A stretch of DNA of 64,000 nucleotides from Streptomyces canus (GCF_030816965.1 NZ_JAUSYQ010000002.1:5305501-5369500), one strand, 5' to 3'; shown: positions 1-8,846, counted from the first letter of the stretch. Translations and numbers: made by a program. The notes: generated by a model not told the origin, from the sequence alone.

Positions 1-1
1 G

Positions 2-943
2 CTGGTGGCCGGCCGCAAGACCGGTGACACCTGGCTCCTCATCACCGCGAAGAGCCGGCCGGAGGTGCTGGACCCCTATCTGGCGAACGCCGACCACGCC
101 CTGGGCAACCCGTCGTGGATCATGGGCCGGATCGTCACGGCCACCGGAGCGATCGGCTTCAACTTCCTCGACACCATCTACGGCCAGCTCGCGGTGGCCG
201 CGGTGGTCGTCGCGCTGTACCAACTGCGCAACGTGGCGGCGGAGCGCTGCTTCCCGCGCCACCACCTGGTGCGCACCTTCCTGCTGATCGGCCTGCTCGG
301 ACCGGCCGTCTACATGATCTTCCCGGTGGTCGGCCCGGTCTTCGCCTACGGCACCGGCACCGACCACTGGGCGTCGATCGCCCTGTGGTCGCCGCAGATA
401 CCGAGCGACGGGCACTGGGCGGTGGCGAACCTGTGGCCGCAGACACCGCCGCCGATATCCGCCCCCCACTCCATACCCTTCGACGAGGTCACCCCCCGCA
501 ACTGCATGCCCAGCCTGCACACGGCGTGGGCCACCGCGATCTTCATCCATTCCCGCAAGGGCCCACGCCTGCTGCGCTATGCGGGCACCTTCTGGCTGAT
601 CGCCACCCTCTGCGCCACGCTGGGCTTCGGCTACCACTACGGCGTGGACCTCGTCGCCGGCGTGGTGTTCACCCTCACCATCGAGGCGGGACTGCGCTCG
701 TTCGACCGCGACTGGGACCGGTCCGGGCTGCGGCTGACCGCCTACGGCGCGACGGTCTTCGTCGCGCTCCTGGTGTCGTACCGCTTCCTGCCCGTGCGCA
801 TGGCCGAGTACCCCTGGCTGGCCGGACCGCTTCTCCTGCTGGCGATGGTCTCGGTGATCTACGGCTATGTCCGCACCGTCGCCCGGTGGGAACCGGCGAC
901 CGCGCCGGTGCGACAGCCGCAGCCGGAGCCCGAACTGCTGTGA
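2..943 (+). CDS. PAP2-superfamily membrane phosphatase / inositolphosphotransferase-like protein (5' end outside window)
   Basis: Integral membrane protein of the PAP2 (type 2 phosphatidic acid phosphatase) superfamily, about 312 residues visible. The signature is seen as NCMPSLHTAWATA near residues 165-177 and GYHYGVDLVAGV near residues 205-216, which hold the Ser-His and His...Asp residues of the phosphatase site. Several hydrophobic segments lie at about 55-75, 90-110, 190-210 and 245-290. The frame is open to the window edge, so the GTG at 5 may not be the real start and the N-terminus may be missing. Substrate (lipid phosphate or inositol phospholipid head group) cannot be told from sequence. 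It is convergent with the next gene, only 19 bases away. Confidence 0.75.
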   Translation: MVAGRKTGDTWLLITAKSRPEVLDPYLANADHALGNPSWIMGRIVTATGAIGFNFLDTIYGQLAVAAVVVALYQLRNVAAERCFPRHHLVRTFLLIGLLGPAVYMIFPVVGPVFAYGTGTDHWASIALWSPQIPSDGHWAVANLWPQTPPPISAPHSIPFDEVTPRNCMPSLHTAWATAIFIHSRKGPRLLRYAGTFWLIATLCATLGFGYHYGVDLVAGVVFTLTIEAGLRSFDRDWDRSGLRLTAYGATVFVALLVSYRFLPVRMAEYPWLAGPLLLLAMVSVIYGYVRTVARWEPATAPVRQPQPEPELL

Positions 944-962
944 AACGCCGCCTACGCCCGGA

Positions 963-2267
963 TCAGCCGCCCACCCGCTCGATCCACTCGCTGCTGCCCA
1001 GCGGATAGTCGTAACCCGGGCGGCCCACATCGGCGCTGGTGCGGAACGGCCTGCCGGCGTTGTCGATGCGGACGGTGCCGCTGCGGTCGCCGCTGGACCA
1101 GTCCAGGCTGAGGTCCCAGCGGACGTCGTGCGCCGTGGTGTGGGCGGTGACGTAGAAGACCTCCGGGTCGGACTCGCTGACCTTGTAGGGGAAGTCGCGC
1201 TGGCCGTTCTTGACGGTGACGGTGGGACTGCCGTCGTCCAGGTCGACGTCGAACGACTTGGTGCCGACACCGCCGCCGCAGCCGACGCCCATCGAGTAGT
1301 CGTTCCAGGCGAGCGGCGCGCCCTTGGTGAGGACGCGGACGTGCAGGGAGTTCAGGACGACGGTGCCCTCGCCGGTGCCCTGGACGGTGAGCGCGACCCG
1401 CTGCTCGCCGGAGGAGACCGCCCCGTAGGCGGCGGACCAGCGCGGCGCGTCCTGCTCGCTCGCCGGCGGGCCGACCTGCTCGGAGTCGCTGTCGACGAGG
1501 AAGTGCTGGCTGCACGGGTCCTCGTAGACGTAGGGGCGGATGGCGACGGCGAGGGGGACGGCGGTGGCGGGCCGGTTCGCGCCCTGTTCGCCGTCGCCCG
1601 TCGAGGCGCTGGACCCGGCATCCCCTGAACCGGCCGTCCCGGTGGGGGAGACGGAGGCCGGTGCGGACGGCTTGGGTCCGCTTCCGCTCGGGGACGGGGT
1701 GGCGGAAGGCTTCGCGGGCTCGCCGACGTCCGGGGTGCCGGTGACCGTCGGCGTCGTGGTGTCCCCGGCGCGGACGGCCACCGGACGCAGGGCAAATGCG
1801 ACGGCACCCAGCGCGGCGACCACCGCGACGGCGGCGATCAGCGCGGTACGGCGACGGCGGAGCCACGAGGGCCGTCGAGGAGGCACGGCCACGGCCGCCG
1901 TATCGATGACGACCGGCTCACCGTTCTCGCCCTGTGCGGGTTCCGCCGTACCGTCCGAACCGGCTTGCTGAGCGGGCCCCCGCGTCGCGCCCTGATCCGT
2001 CTTGCGTCCACGTGCCGCGTCCGCCAGGATCCAGCGCCGGTGCAGCTCCACCAACTCCTGCGGTGTGGCCCGACAGACCCTCGCGAGGCGCTCCACCGGG
2101 GCGTACTCGACCGGCACCGCGGTGCCGTTGCAGTAGCGGTGCAGCGTCGACGTGCTCATGTGCAGACGCTTGGCGAGGGTCCCGTAACTCAGCCCCGACC
2201 GGTCCTTGAGCTCGCGCAGCAGCTGCGCGAACTCCTCCGTCCGCGCGGTCCCCGTTTCCTCCGACAC
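963..2267 (-). CDS. Membrane-anchored XRE-family helix-turn-helix protein
   Basis: A 434-residue protein with an N-terminal HTH (about residues 12-70, including LSYGTLAKRLHMSTSTLHRY), a single transmembrane segment at about 141-160 preceded by an Arg-rich stop (WLRRRRTAL), a Pro/Ser/Thr-rich linker to about residue 235, and an extracytoplasmic C-terminal domain with two cysteines. This architecture is common in Streptomyces. The known idea is a DNA-binding cytoplasmic end tethered to an outside sensor, but ligand and targets are unknown. It is divergent from the DUF4232 lipoprotein gene, so the 188-base gap probably holds both promoters and a control site. ATG start fits the HTH boundary. Confidence 0.85.
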   Translation of the reverse strand: MSEETGTARTEEFAQLLRELKDRSGLSYGTLAKRLHMSTSTLHRYCNGTAVPVEYAPVERLARVCRATPQELVELHRRWILADAARGRKTDQGATRGPAQQAGSDGTAEPAQGENGEPVVIDTAAVAVPPRRPSWLRRRRTALIAAVAVVAALGAVAFALRPVAVRAGDTTTPTVTGTPDVGEPAKPSATPSPSGSGPKPSAPASVSPTGTAGSGDAGSSASTGDGEQGANRPATAVPLAVAIRPYVYEDPCSQHFLVDSDSEQVGPPASEQDAPRWSAAYGAVSSGEQRVALTVQGTGEGTVVLNSLHVRVLTKGAPLAWNDYSMGVGCGGGVGTKSFDVDLDDGSPTVTVKNGQRDFPYKVSESDPEVFYVTAHTTAHDVRWDLSLDWSSGDRSGTVRIDNAGRPFRTSADVGRPGYDYPLGSSEWIERVGG

Positions 2268-2455
2268 CCGTTTCCCTCAACCCCCCGCATCCCAGTCACT
2301 CATTCCAGGGTCACCGAATTCTCCCTGGTCAGAGCCCATTTCGGCGTTCCAGCATCCCCAACTGCCCGCTGAACATGGCGGTCGGGACGGATCACCTCAC
2401 AAGCTTCGGTCATCCAATCACCACCGCCACCCGAACACCGAAGGGGCGCCACACC

Positions 2456-3208
2456 ATGTCCAGCCTCCGCACCTCCCGCACCCGTCTCGTCGCCGCTGCC
2501 GCCACCGCCGTCCTCGCCACGCTCTCGCTGAGCGCGTGCAACGACGGGACGGGCACCCAGGACGAGGGCATCGGGTCGAGCACGAGCCCTTCGTCCGCTG
2601 CCCCTTCTGCGACCACGGCCCCCGACTCGCCGGCCCCCTCGGGCTCCTCGGGAGGCAAGGCCCCGTCGGCCGCCACGGGCTCCTCCGGCGCCGGATCCGC
2701 AGGAGGCTCCGGGTCCGCGGGCGGCACCACGGCGCCCGAAGCGCGCACCCCCGCCCCGAAGGCGCCCGCCTCCTCCGGCAAGCCGGTCACCTGCGAGGGC
2801 TCCACCACGAAGACGGTCGCGGCCCCGTTGACCCGTCCCGTGAACCACATGCTGCTCACGGTGACCAACACCGGCAGCAAGAGCTGCTACCTGTACGGCT
2901 ACCCGGCCGTCCGCTTCGGCGAGGCCCAGGCCGTGCCCCCGGTCATCGAGGGCTCGCAGCCGCAGGCGGTCGTCACGCTCAAGCCGGGCGAGTCCGGCTA
3001 CGCCTCCGTGAACCTGTCCGCCACCGACGGCAGCGGCGCGAACGGCTACACCGCGAAGTCCCTGACCGTCTACTTCCAGGGCCGCTCCGGCAACGGGAGC
3101 GTCGGCGCGGGCGCCCACCCGTCGCTGCCCGCGACGGGCCTCTACGTCGACGACTCGCTCAAGGTCACGTACTGGCAGCAGTCGATGGACGACGCCGTGA
3201 GCTGGTGA
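2456..3208 (+). CDS. DUF4232-family secreted lipoprotein
   Basis: A 250-residue lipoprotein. The start at 2456 is chosen because it gives a clean type II signal peptide: Arg-rich n-region, hydrophobic core and lipobox LSAC with Cys28 as lipidation site. Residues 30-105 are a Ser/Gly/Ala/Pro-rich linker. Residues 108-250 match the DUF4232 pattern (conserved paired Cys, as in CEGSTTKT and SKSCYLYGYP, then GESGYASV and a C-terminal LKVTYW). DUF4232 proteins are exported to the cell surface and their function is unknown. Its divergent neighbour is a membrane-anchored HTH protein, so the two may form a surface-sensing pair; that is inference. Confidence 0.85.
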   Translation: MSSLRTSRTRLVAAAATAVLATLSLSACNDGTGTQDEGIGSSTSPSSAAPSATTAPDSPAPSGSSGGKAPSAATGSSGAGSAGGSGSAGGTTAPEARTPAPKAPASSGKPVTCEGSTTKTVAAPLTRPVNHMLLTVTNTGSKSCYLYGYPAVRFGEAQAVPPVIEGSQPQAVVTLKPGESGYASVNLSATDGSGANGYTAKSLTVYFQGRSGNGSVGAGAHPSLPATGLYVDDSLKVTYWQQSMDDAVSW

Positions 3209-3229
3209 CACCGTCCATTCCCGATGAAG

Positions 3230-3490
3230 CGGAACGGGCTCCCGGCCGTCGCCGCACCGGTGGTCAACAAGTCGGCCGGTGGCGTTCCGTTCGCGATCAG
3301 CTTCGACCGGAGCGGGAAGCGGATGCTGGTCGCCGAGGCCCCGCCTGACAGGTGGTGACCGTGGACTTCTCGTGGACGGACACGGCAAGCTCTCCTTGAC
3401 CGGAGATCGACGGCGCCCTCACTCAGGTGACGACGGTCACGGACCTGCCCGCCTTCGGCGAGTCGGGGAGGGAGGGGACCGCCGCGGTCT
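3230..3490 (+). pseudogene. Decayed beta-propeller / lactonase-like fragment
   Basis: No intact gene lies between 3209 and 3529. Frame 1 first reads VVNKSAGGVPFAISFDRSG and MLVAEA, then ends at a TGA near 3358. Further on, another frame reads DGALTQVTTVTDLPAFGE near 3408-3461. These phrases resemble those of secreted YVTN-type propeller/lactonase proteins, so I read the stretch as a frameshifted C-terminal remnant. It could be chance in GC-rich DNA. A protein-level search of all frames would decide. Confidence 0.35.
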
Positions 3491-3529
3491 GAGCCGCGGT
3501 GCGCTCTGGGCCGTACCGCGTCCGTGTGG

Positions 3530-3880
3530 TCAGCCCGAACCCGGCCCGGAACTGTCGGCCGTCGCGTTCGCGGCGCGGCGGTACTCGGCGTTGATGCGCT
3601 GAGCTTCCTCGAGCTGGTCCTCGAGGATGACGATGCGGCACGCGGCCTCGATCGGGGTCCCCTTGTCGACCAGCTCGCGGGCGCGCGCGGCGATCCGCAG
3701 TTGGTAGCGGGAGTACCGGCGATGTCCGCCCTCCGAGCGCAGCGGAGTGATCAGACGGGCCTCGCCGATGGCTCGGAGGAAGCCCGGAGTGGTGCCGAGC
3801 ATCTCGGCGGCCCGGCCCATGGTGTACGCCGGGTAGTCGTCGTCGTCCAGGCGGTCGCCCAGGGGAATATCTGCTGCCAT
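3530..3880 (-). CDS. MerR-family transcriptional regulator
   Basis: A 116-residue protein with a winged-helix MerR domain at the N-terminal end: YTMGRAAEMLGTTPGFLRA then ARLITPLRSEGGHRRYS, the hallmark recognition wing. A helical tail (about 70-105, EEAQRINAEYRR) could dimerise. There is no C-terminal effector-binding domain. The start at 3880 is preferred to the longer upstream frame because it has a good ribosome site (GAGGTG) 5 bases before ATG. It is followed downstream in the window by the cold-shock helicase and Csp on the same strand, which suggests a stress context but no proof of control. Confidence 0.8.
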   Translation of the reverse strand: MAADIPLGDRLDDDDYPAYTMGRAAEMLGTTPGFLRAIGEARLITPLRSEGGHRRYSRYQLRIAARARELVDKGTPIEAACRIVILEDQLEEAQRINAEYRRAANATADSSGPGSG

Positions 3881-3905
3881 GTCACCTCGTTGTACAACGC
3901 GTCGA

Positions 3906-3937
3906 GGGGCCCTGATGCCGTACGGCACCAGGGCCCC
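3906..3937. terminator. Perfect GGGGCCCTG hairpin upstream of the MerR gene
   Basis: Inverted repeat with arms GGGGCCCTG (3906-3914) and CAGGGCCCC (3929-3937), with an inner TGCCGTACGGCA self-complementary core, so almost the whole 32 bases can fold. It lies 25 bases upstream of the MerR start. It is most simply a transcription terminator, but it sits in that gene's leader, so it could also act as an attenuator. Confidence 0.6.
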
Positions 3938-4305
3938 GAAGGGAATTCAACACCATCTGTCGGCCCTCATGCTGCGCCGACCTTCGGTTTCCGCTACCCG
4001 GCCCGGTGACGGGAGGGGTGCGGGGATCGCGGCTGCGTGACCGGGGACCACCATCCAATCCGGGGTCTTGCGGTACCCGGACCGAGTGCTTCGGGCCGGG
4101 CGATCCTGATGGCGTCTGCTCCTCCGTCCTTGCTCCGAACCCCGCCAGTTCGTGTCTGGCGGGTCTCGCTTGACCATGTCTACGAGAAAAACAGTAACCG
4201 CGCCAGCGGCCAATGTCTACTCTGACAAGAGGAGATTTTGGCGCTCGAGTGATGCAGACATCCTGAGGCAGCCGACATGTGGGCTGGACTGCGCGGCGAT
4301 ACGGC
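3938..4305. other. Intergenic stretch, no gene seen
   Basis: About 370 bases with no supportable gene. It contains a short hairpin with 8-base arms CCCGCCAG (4141-4148) and CTGGCGGG (4156-4163) and a locally A-rich segment near 4186-4235. Short open frames here lack ribosome sites and family features. Confidence 0.5.
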
Positions 4306-4343
4306 AGTGGGGCCCTGCCGACGTGCGTCGGCAGGGCCCCACT
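4306..4343. terminator. Long perfect inverted repeat, terminator of the DEAD-box helicase gene
   Basis: Arms of 17 bases (4306-4322 and 4327-4343) are perfectly complementary around a GTGC loop; the arm core is GTGGGGCCCTGCCGAC. It lies 23 bases after the helicase stop on the minus strand, a typical place and form for an actinomycete intrinsic terminator without U-tract. Confidence 0.75.
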
Positions 4344-4365
4344 GGGAGGTGAGAGGGATGTCGCC

Positions 4366-5829
4366 CTAGGCGGCGGAGCCGAAGCCGGTCCGTCGCGGTC
4401 CGCCGCGGCGTGCGCCTTCGCCCGCGGGGCGGCCCTGGCCGGACTGGCCCCGGCGGCTCCGACGCCCCCGGGAAGAGGACGCGGAGGACGCGCCGCGGGG
4501 GCGTTCCGCCTGCGGCGCGGTGATGACGACCGGGACACCGGAAGGCGCCTGGGCCCCGGTGATGCGGCTCAGCTCCGCCTCGCCCGAACGCACCTGGGCG
4601 ATCCGGGGGGTGATCCCCGCCGAAACCATCAGCCGGCTCATGTCGCGGCGCTGGTTGGGGGTGACCAGGGTGACGACGCTGCCGGACTCGCCGGCGCGGG
4701 CCGTACGGCCGCCGCGGTGCAGGTAGTCCTTGTGGTCCGTCGGCGGATCCACGTTCACGACGAGGTCGAGGTTGTCGACGTGGATGCCACGCGCCGCGAC
4801 GTTGGTCGCCACCAGTACGTTGACGTGCCCGGTCTTGAACTGCGTCAGCGTGCGGGTGCGCTGCGGCTGGGACTTGCCGCCGTGCAGGGCCGCGGCGCGG
4901 ACGCCGCTGCTGAGCAGGTGCTTGGTCAGCCGGTCCACCGCGTGCTTGGTGTCGAGGAACATGATCACCCGGCCGTCCCGGGCCGCGATCTCGGTGGTCG
5001 TCCGGTGCTTGTCCGCGTCGTGCACATGCAGGACGTGGTGCTCCATCGTGGTGACCGCGCCGGCGGAGGGGTCGACCGAATGGACGACGGGGTCGTGCAG
5101 GTAGCTGCGCACCAGCCGGTCGACGTTGCGGTCCAGGGTGGCCGAGAAGAGCATGCGCTGCCCACCGGGACGCACCTGGTCGAGCAGCGCGGTGACCTGG
5201 GGCATGAAGCCCATGTCGGCCATCTGGTCGGCCTCGTCGAGGACCGTGATGGCCACCTCGTCCAACCGGCAGTCGCCCCGGTCGATGAGGTCCTTGAGGC
5301 GCCCGGGCGTCGCGACGACCATCTCGGCCCCGGCGCGCAGCGCGCCTGCCTGCCTGCCGATGGACATCCCGCCGACGACGGTGGCCAGCCGCAGGCCCAC
5401 GGAGCGGGCGTAGGGCGTGAGCGCGTCGGTGACCTGCTGGGCGAGCTCGCGGGTGGGGACGAGGACGAGGGCGAGCGGCTGCCGCGGCTCGGCACGGCGT
5501 CCCGCCGTGCGGGCCAGTGCGGCCAGGCCGAAGGCGAGGGTCTTGCCCGAGCCGGTGCGGCCGCGGCCGAGGACGTCACGGCCGGCCAGGGAGTTCGGCA
5601 GGGTCGCCGCCTGGATCGGGAACGGTACGGTCACGCCCTCCTGGGCCAGCGTGGCCAACAGCCGTGCGGGCATGGCGAGATCGGCGAACGCCTCGACGGG
5701 GGGCAGCCCGGGCGTGATCGTCCGGGGCGGCGCGAACTCGCCCGACACGGCCGGTCGACTTCCGTGGGGCTTGGAACGACGCGGGCCGGCGGAGCGGCCA
5801 CGGGCGGGAGTTGTGCGTGTGCGATTCAT
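4366..5829 (-). CDS. DEAD-box ATP-dependent RNA helicase (RhlE/CsdA-like)
   Basis: A 487-residue RNA helicase with all family motifs in order: Q motif region (FPIQ near 70-73), Walker A GRTGSGKT (90-97), PTRELAQQ (125-132), TPGRL (174-178), DEAD (199-202), SAT, then the second RecA domain with RGIHVDN and HRGGRTARAG. An Arg/Gly/Ser-rich tail after about residue 440 probably helps RNA binding. Such enzymes unwind structured mRNA and rRNA, often during cold stress. It lies directly downstream of a Csp gene on the same strand, each with its own hairpin, in keeping with a cold-response role. Start ATG at 5829 has a GGAAGG site just upstream. Confidence 0.92.
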   Translation of the reverse strand: MNRTRTTPARGRSAGPRRSKPHGSRPAVSGEFAPPRTITPGLPPVEAFADLAMPARLLATLAQEGVTVPFPIQAATLPNSLAGRDVLGRGRTGSGKTLAFGLAALARTAGRRAEPRQPLALVLVPTRELAQQVTDALTPYARSVGLRLATVVGGMSIGRQAGALRAGAEMVVATPGRLKDLIDRGDCRLDEVAITVLDEADQMADMGFMPQVTALLDQVRPGGQRMLFSATLDRNVDRLVRSYLHDPVVHSVDPSAGAVTTMEHHVLHVHDADKHRTTTEIAARDGRVIMFLDTKHAVDRLTKHLLSSGVRAAALHGGKSQPQRTRTLTQFKTGHVNVLVATNVAARGIHVDNLDLVVNVDPPTDHKDYLHRGGRTARAGESGSVVTLVTPNQRRDMSRLMVSAGITPRIAQVRSGEAELSRITGAQAPSGVPVVITAPQAERPRGASSASSSRGRRSRRGQSGQGRPAGEGARRGGPRRTGFGSAA

Positions 5830-5943
5830 GCGAAACCTTCCTTGATACGGCGCGTATCAAGGAATTCCCGCAGCAGATGAGCGGCGCAGAGAATCGCGAG
5901 AACGAGCCGAAGGCGATGTGTGATGCGCCCTGAAAATGCCGCG

Positions 5944-5979
5944 AGCTGGGGCCCGCACCGCAAGGTGCGGGCCCCAGCT
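5944..5979. terminator. Terminator hairpin after the cold-shock gene
   Basis: Perfect inverted repeat: AGCTGGGGCCCGCACC (5944-5959), loop GCAA, then GGTGCGGGCCCCAGCT (5964-5979). It is 26 bases beyond the Csp stop on the minus strand. GCAA is a stable GNRA-type tetraloop. Confidence 0.75.
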
Positions 5980-6005
5980 ACGAAGTATGCGCGGCGGTGC
6001 CGATG

Positions 6006-6209
6006 TCAGGCGGTAACGATGTTCTCGGCCGTCGGGCCCTTCTGGCCCTGCGCGATGTCGAACGACACCTTCTGGCCTTCCTGCAGCTCGCGGAAGCCCT
6101 GGGCGGCGATGTTCGAGTAGTGGGCGAAGACGTCGGGGCCGCCGCCGTCCTGCTCGATGAAGCCGAAGCCCTTTTCCGCGTTGAACCACTTCACGGTGCC
6201 AGTAGCCAT
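6006..6209 (-). CDS. Cold-shock domain protein (CspA family)
   Basis: A 67-residue single-domain OB-fold protein that begins [20 protein letters not shown] and contains RNP1 (KGFGFI) and RNP2 (VFAHY) nucleic-acid-binding motifs. Length is exactly usual for the family. The ATG at 6209 is preferred over the upstream extension because GAAGGAG lies 8 bases before it. It acts as an RNA chaperone or antiterminator in the cytoplasm. A leader region lies upstream and the helicase gene downstream; together they look like a cold-adaptation pair. Confidence 0.95.
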   Translation of the reverse strand: MATGTVKWFNAEKGFGFIEQDGGGPDVFAHYSNIAAQGFRELQEGQKVSFDIAQGQKGPTAENIVTA

Positions 6210-6704
6210 GTTGTTTCTCCTTCGGAGGCGGTTTCGGAAATTCACCCTGTGTGAATCTCCGTGTCGCCGTGCTGATTAACCCGTCGGAAAAAACCTTCTG
6301 GCAACCACACCTGCAACTGAGATCGACAGTAGCACGGGGGGTCGGACCTGTGGGTTCGCTAATTCTGCATCCGGCCCTGGTCCGGGGAATACTCGCCGGG
6401 CCCCGAGTCTATTTCTCACACCACGGGCACAGATATTGCTCCGCGTGCACGAGCGTTCCTGCCGTCCGCCTGCGTCCACAGCCCTGTGACCTCCGACGAC
6501 GAGAGATGCCCCGCCGTCACCGGCGTCAGTGGCCGGTACGCCCGTCACGATGAAAGTCACATCTTGCCGAAGCCGGTCAGGACACGCGCCGGCGGGCCGA
6601 CAGACGCTGGTCCGGTTCCGGCCGCTGTGAGCACCGCTCCGTGACACGCCGTCGGATGGTCTATCCAGCCCGTTCGCGACATCTCGGGCCATAACGTACC
6701 GAAT
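6210..6704. promoter_or_regulatory. Divergent leader/promoter region between the Csp gene and the beta-helix gene
   Basis: About 495 bases without a supportable gene. It must hold the promoter and likely long 5' leader of the minus-strand Csp gene (the segment next to the gene is locally A/T-richer) and the promoter of the plus-strand beta-helix gene. I could not define individual promoter boxes with confidence. Confidence 0.45.
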
Positions 6705-7769
6705 ATGATGAGATTTCATATCTCCCGCCTGGCATGCGCCGCCGCGGCGATCATCGGGGCCGTGTTCGGGGCCGCCCCGCCCGTCGCCGCCGACCAGATG
6801 ACCCACGTGGTCTTTCCCGGACAGTCGATCCAGCGGGCGGTGGACGCCGCCGAGCCGGGAGACACCGTCCTCCTTGCCCCCGGCACCTATCGCGAGAGCG
6901 TCACGGTGAGCACCCCCAAGATCACCCTGACCGGCATGGGCCGCAGCACCGTCATCGAGCCGGACACGAAGACGTCCGGCCGTTGTGCCGAGACCGGAAA
7001 CGGCATCTGCGTGATCGGTACGAAGGCCCACGACGTCGAGGGCGTCACCATCGCCTCCCTCACCGTGACCGGCTTCACCGGGAGCGGCGTGTTCGCCATG
7101 GGGACCGACGGGCTCACCGTGCGGAACGTGACGGCGGTGAAGAACGGGGTGTGGGGAATCGCCCAGGAGCGTTCGGCCCACGGGGTGTTCCGGAAGAACA
7201 CCGCGCGGGACAACGGTGACGCCGGCCTGTTCCTCGCGAACACGATCAAGGAAGAGGCGGGCGCCGCGGACACCGGGGGAACCGTGGTCGAGGACAACCG
7301 CCTGGAGGGCAACCGGATCGGCATCACCGTCCGGCGCCTGAGGAACCTCACCGTCGCGGGCAACCACCTCACCGGCAACTGCGTGGGCGTGTTCGTCGTG
7401 GGCGACGAGAACAAGCCGAGGGCCGGAGCGCTGACCGTGCGCGACAACACCCTCGTGAAGAACAACAAGTCCTGCCCGAAGACCGCGCGGCTGGACGCGC
7501 TGCAGGGCTCCGGCATCGTGCTGACCGGCGCCGAGGACACCCTGGTGACGCGCAACCGCGTCATCGGCAACGTCGGCACCTCCCCGCTGTCGGGCGGCAT
7601 CGTCCTGTTCAAGAGCTTCGTGGGCACCACCAGCGAGCGGAACCGGATCGCCGACAACGTGCTCGAGGGCAACGCCCCGGCGGACCTCGTCAACACGGAC
7701 ACCACCGCCAAGAGCAACGTCTTCGAAGGCAACACCTGCGGGGCGTCCATGCCCGCGGGACTGTGCTGA
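6705..7769 (+). CDS. Secreted right-handed parallel beta-helix repeat protein
   Basis: A 354-residue exported protein. A signal peptide covers about residues 1-30 (hydrophobic core IIGAVFGAA, cleavage likely after PVAA). The mature part starts GQSIQRAVDAAEPGDTVLLA, the standard opening of NosD/polysaccharide-lyase-like beta-helices, and continues with repeated N-rich turns (NRLEGNRIGITV, NHLTGNCVGVFV, NRVIGNV). Such folds bind or cleave polysaccharides, but no catalytic residues are clear here. Two adjacent ATG codons (6705 and 6708) are possible; no strong ribosome site is seen. The methyltransferase gene follows after 42 bases and may be co-transcribed. Confidence 0.8.
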   Translation: MMRFHISRLACAAAAIIGAVFGAAPPVAADQMTHVVFPGQSIQRAVDAAEPGDTVLLAPGTYRESVTVSTPKITLTGMGRSTVIEPDTKTSGRCAETGNGICVIGTKAHDVEGVTIASLTVTGFTGSGVFAMGTDGLTVRNVTAVKNGVWGIAQERSAHGVFRKNTARDNGDAGLFLANTIKEEAGAADTGGTVVEDNRLEGNRIGITVRRLRNLTVAGNHLTGNCVGVFVVGDENKPRAGALTVRDNTLVKNNKSCPKTARLDALQGSGIVLTGAEDTLVTRNRVIGNVGTSPLSGGIVLFKSFVGTTSERNRIADNVLEGNAPADLVNTDTTAKSNVFEGNTCGASMPAGLC

Positions 7770-7811
7770 CCGGCCGTGGCCACTCATGAACTCGACGAAG
7801 GAAGAGTGCAC

Positions 7812-8846
7812 ATGACTACCGCACAGACCGCCGCCGCCCCACCGCCGTCCATGCGGCTCAGGGAGCTCGTGTTCGGGGCGGCATGTGCGGCCGCCGTCCG
7901 CGCGGCCGCCCGGCTGGGGGTCGCCGACGCCCTCGACGACAGCCCACTGGCCGTGGAGGACCTCGCGGCGGCGGTGAAGACCGAGCCGAAGACCCTGCGA
8001 CGGCTGTTGCGTGCCCTGTCCTGCTACGGCCTCTTCGCCGAGCAGCCGGACGGGACGTTCGCGCACACCGACATGTCCCGGCTGCTGCGCGAGGACGATC
8101 CGCACAGCCTGCGCGCCATCGCCCTGTGGTGCACCGAGCCGTGGACCTGGGACGCGTGGCCGATGCTGGACGAGGCGGTGCGCTCCGGCCGCAACGTCGT
8201 GGAGGATCTGTACGGCAAGGAGTTCTTCCACTACCTCAACGAGGACGCCCCGGAATCGGCCGACGTCTTCAATCGCGCCATGACGACCTCCAGCGTGCAG
8301 TCCGCGCGGGACGTGGCACAGTTCCTCGATCTGTCGGGGAGCACGTCGGTCGCCGACATCGGGGGTGGCCAGGGGCATGTGGTGGCGAGCCTGCTGGAGA
8401 AGTATCCGGCGCTCCACGGCACCCTGCTCGACCTGCCGCGTGTGGTCGACAACGTCGACCCACGGCTGCGCGCGGGAGGGGCGCTCGCGGACCGGACGCG
8501 CCTGGTGCCCGGCGACTGCCGCGAGGCCGTCCCGGTCCGGGCCGACGTGTACATCATCAAGAACATCCTGGAGTGGGACGACGACAGCACGACCCGCGTC
8601 CTGCGCAACGTCATCGCGGCGGGCGGGCCGGGAGCGCGGGTCGTGGTCATCGAGAACCTCGTCGACGACTCGCCGTCGATGCGGTTCAGCACCGCCATGG
8701 ACCTGCTGCTGCTCCTGAACGTCGGAGGGGCCAAGCACACCACCGAGAGCCTGACCGGCAGGCTGACGGAGGCGGGCCTGGTCATCGACGACGTCCGCCC
8801 GGTCAATCCCTATCTGCACGCGTTCGACTGCACGATCCCCGCCTGA
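7812..8846 (+). CDS. SAM-dependent O-methyltransferase (TcmO/DnrK-like)
   Basis: A 344-residue class I methyltransferase. The N-terminal winged helix (about 15-95) is the dimerisation and substrate domain of the aromatic O-methyltransferase family; the SAM loop VADIGGGQGHVVASLL lies near 180-195, and the later IIKNILEWDDD corresponds to the usual catalytic HDW-type region, here without His. Start 7812 is preferred to 7776 because GAAGGAAGAG precedes it. It converges on the spore-pigment PKS genes with a shared terminator, so a role in methylating that polyketide is likely but inferred. The missing motif His may change the catalytic mechanism. Confidence 0.85.
   Translation: MTTAQTAAAPPPSMRLRELVFGAACAAAVRAAARLGVADALDDSPLAVEDLAAAVKTEPKTLRRLLRALSCYGLFAEQPDGTFAHTDMSRLLREDDPHSLRAIALWCTEPWTWDAWPMLDEAVRSGRNVVEDLYGKEFFHYLNEDAPESADVFNRAMTTSSVQSARDVAQFLDLSGSTSVADIGGGQGHVVASLLEKYPALHGTLLDLPRVVDNVDPRLRAGGALADRTRLVPGDCREAVPVRADVYIIKNILEWDDDSTTRVLRNVIAAGGPGARVVVIENLVDDSPSMRFSTAMDLLLLLNVGGAKHTTESLTGRLTEAGLVIDDVRPVNPYLHAFDCTIPA

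Noticed and set aside
4139..4164. Short CCCGCCAG/CTGGCGGG hairpin considered as tRNA arm or riboswitch
   Set aside because: No cloverleaf or conserved aptamer elements around it.
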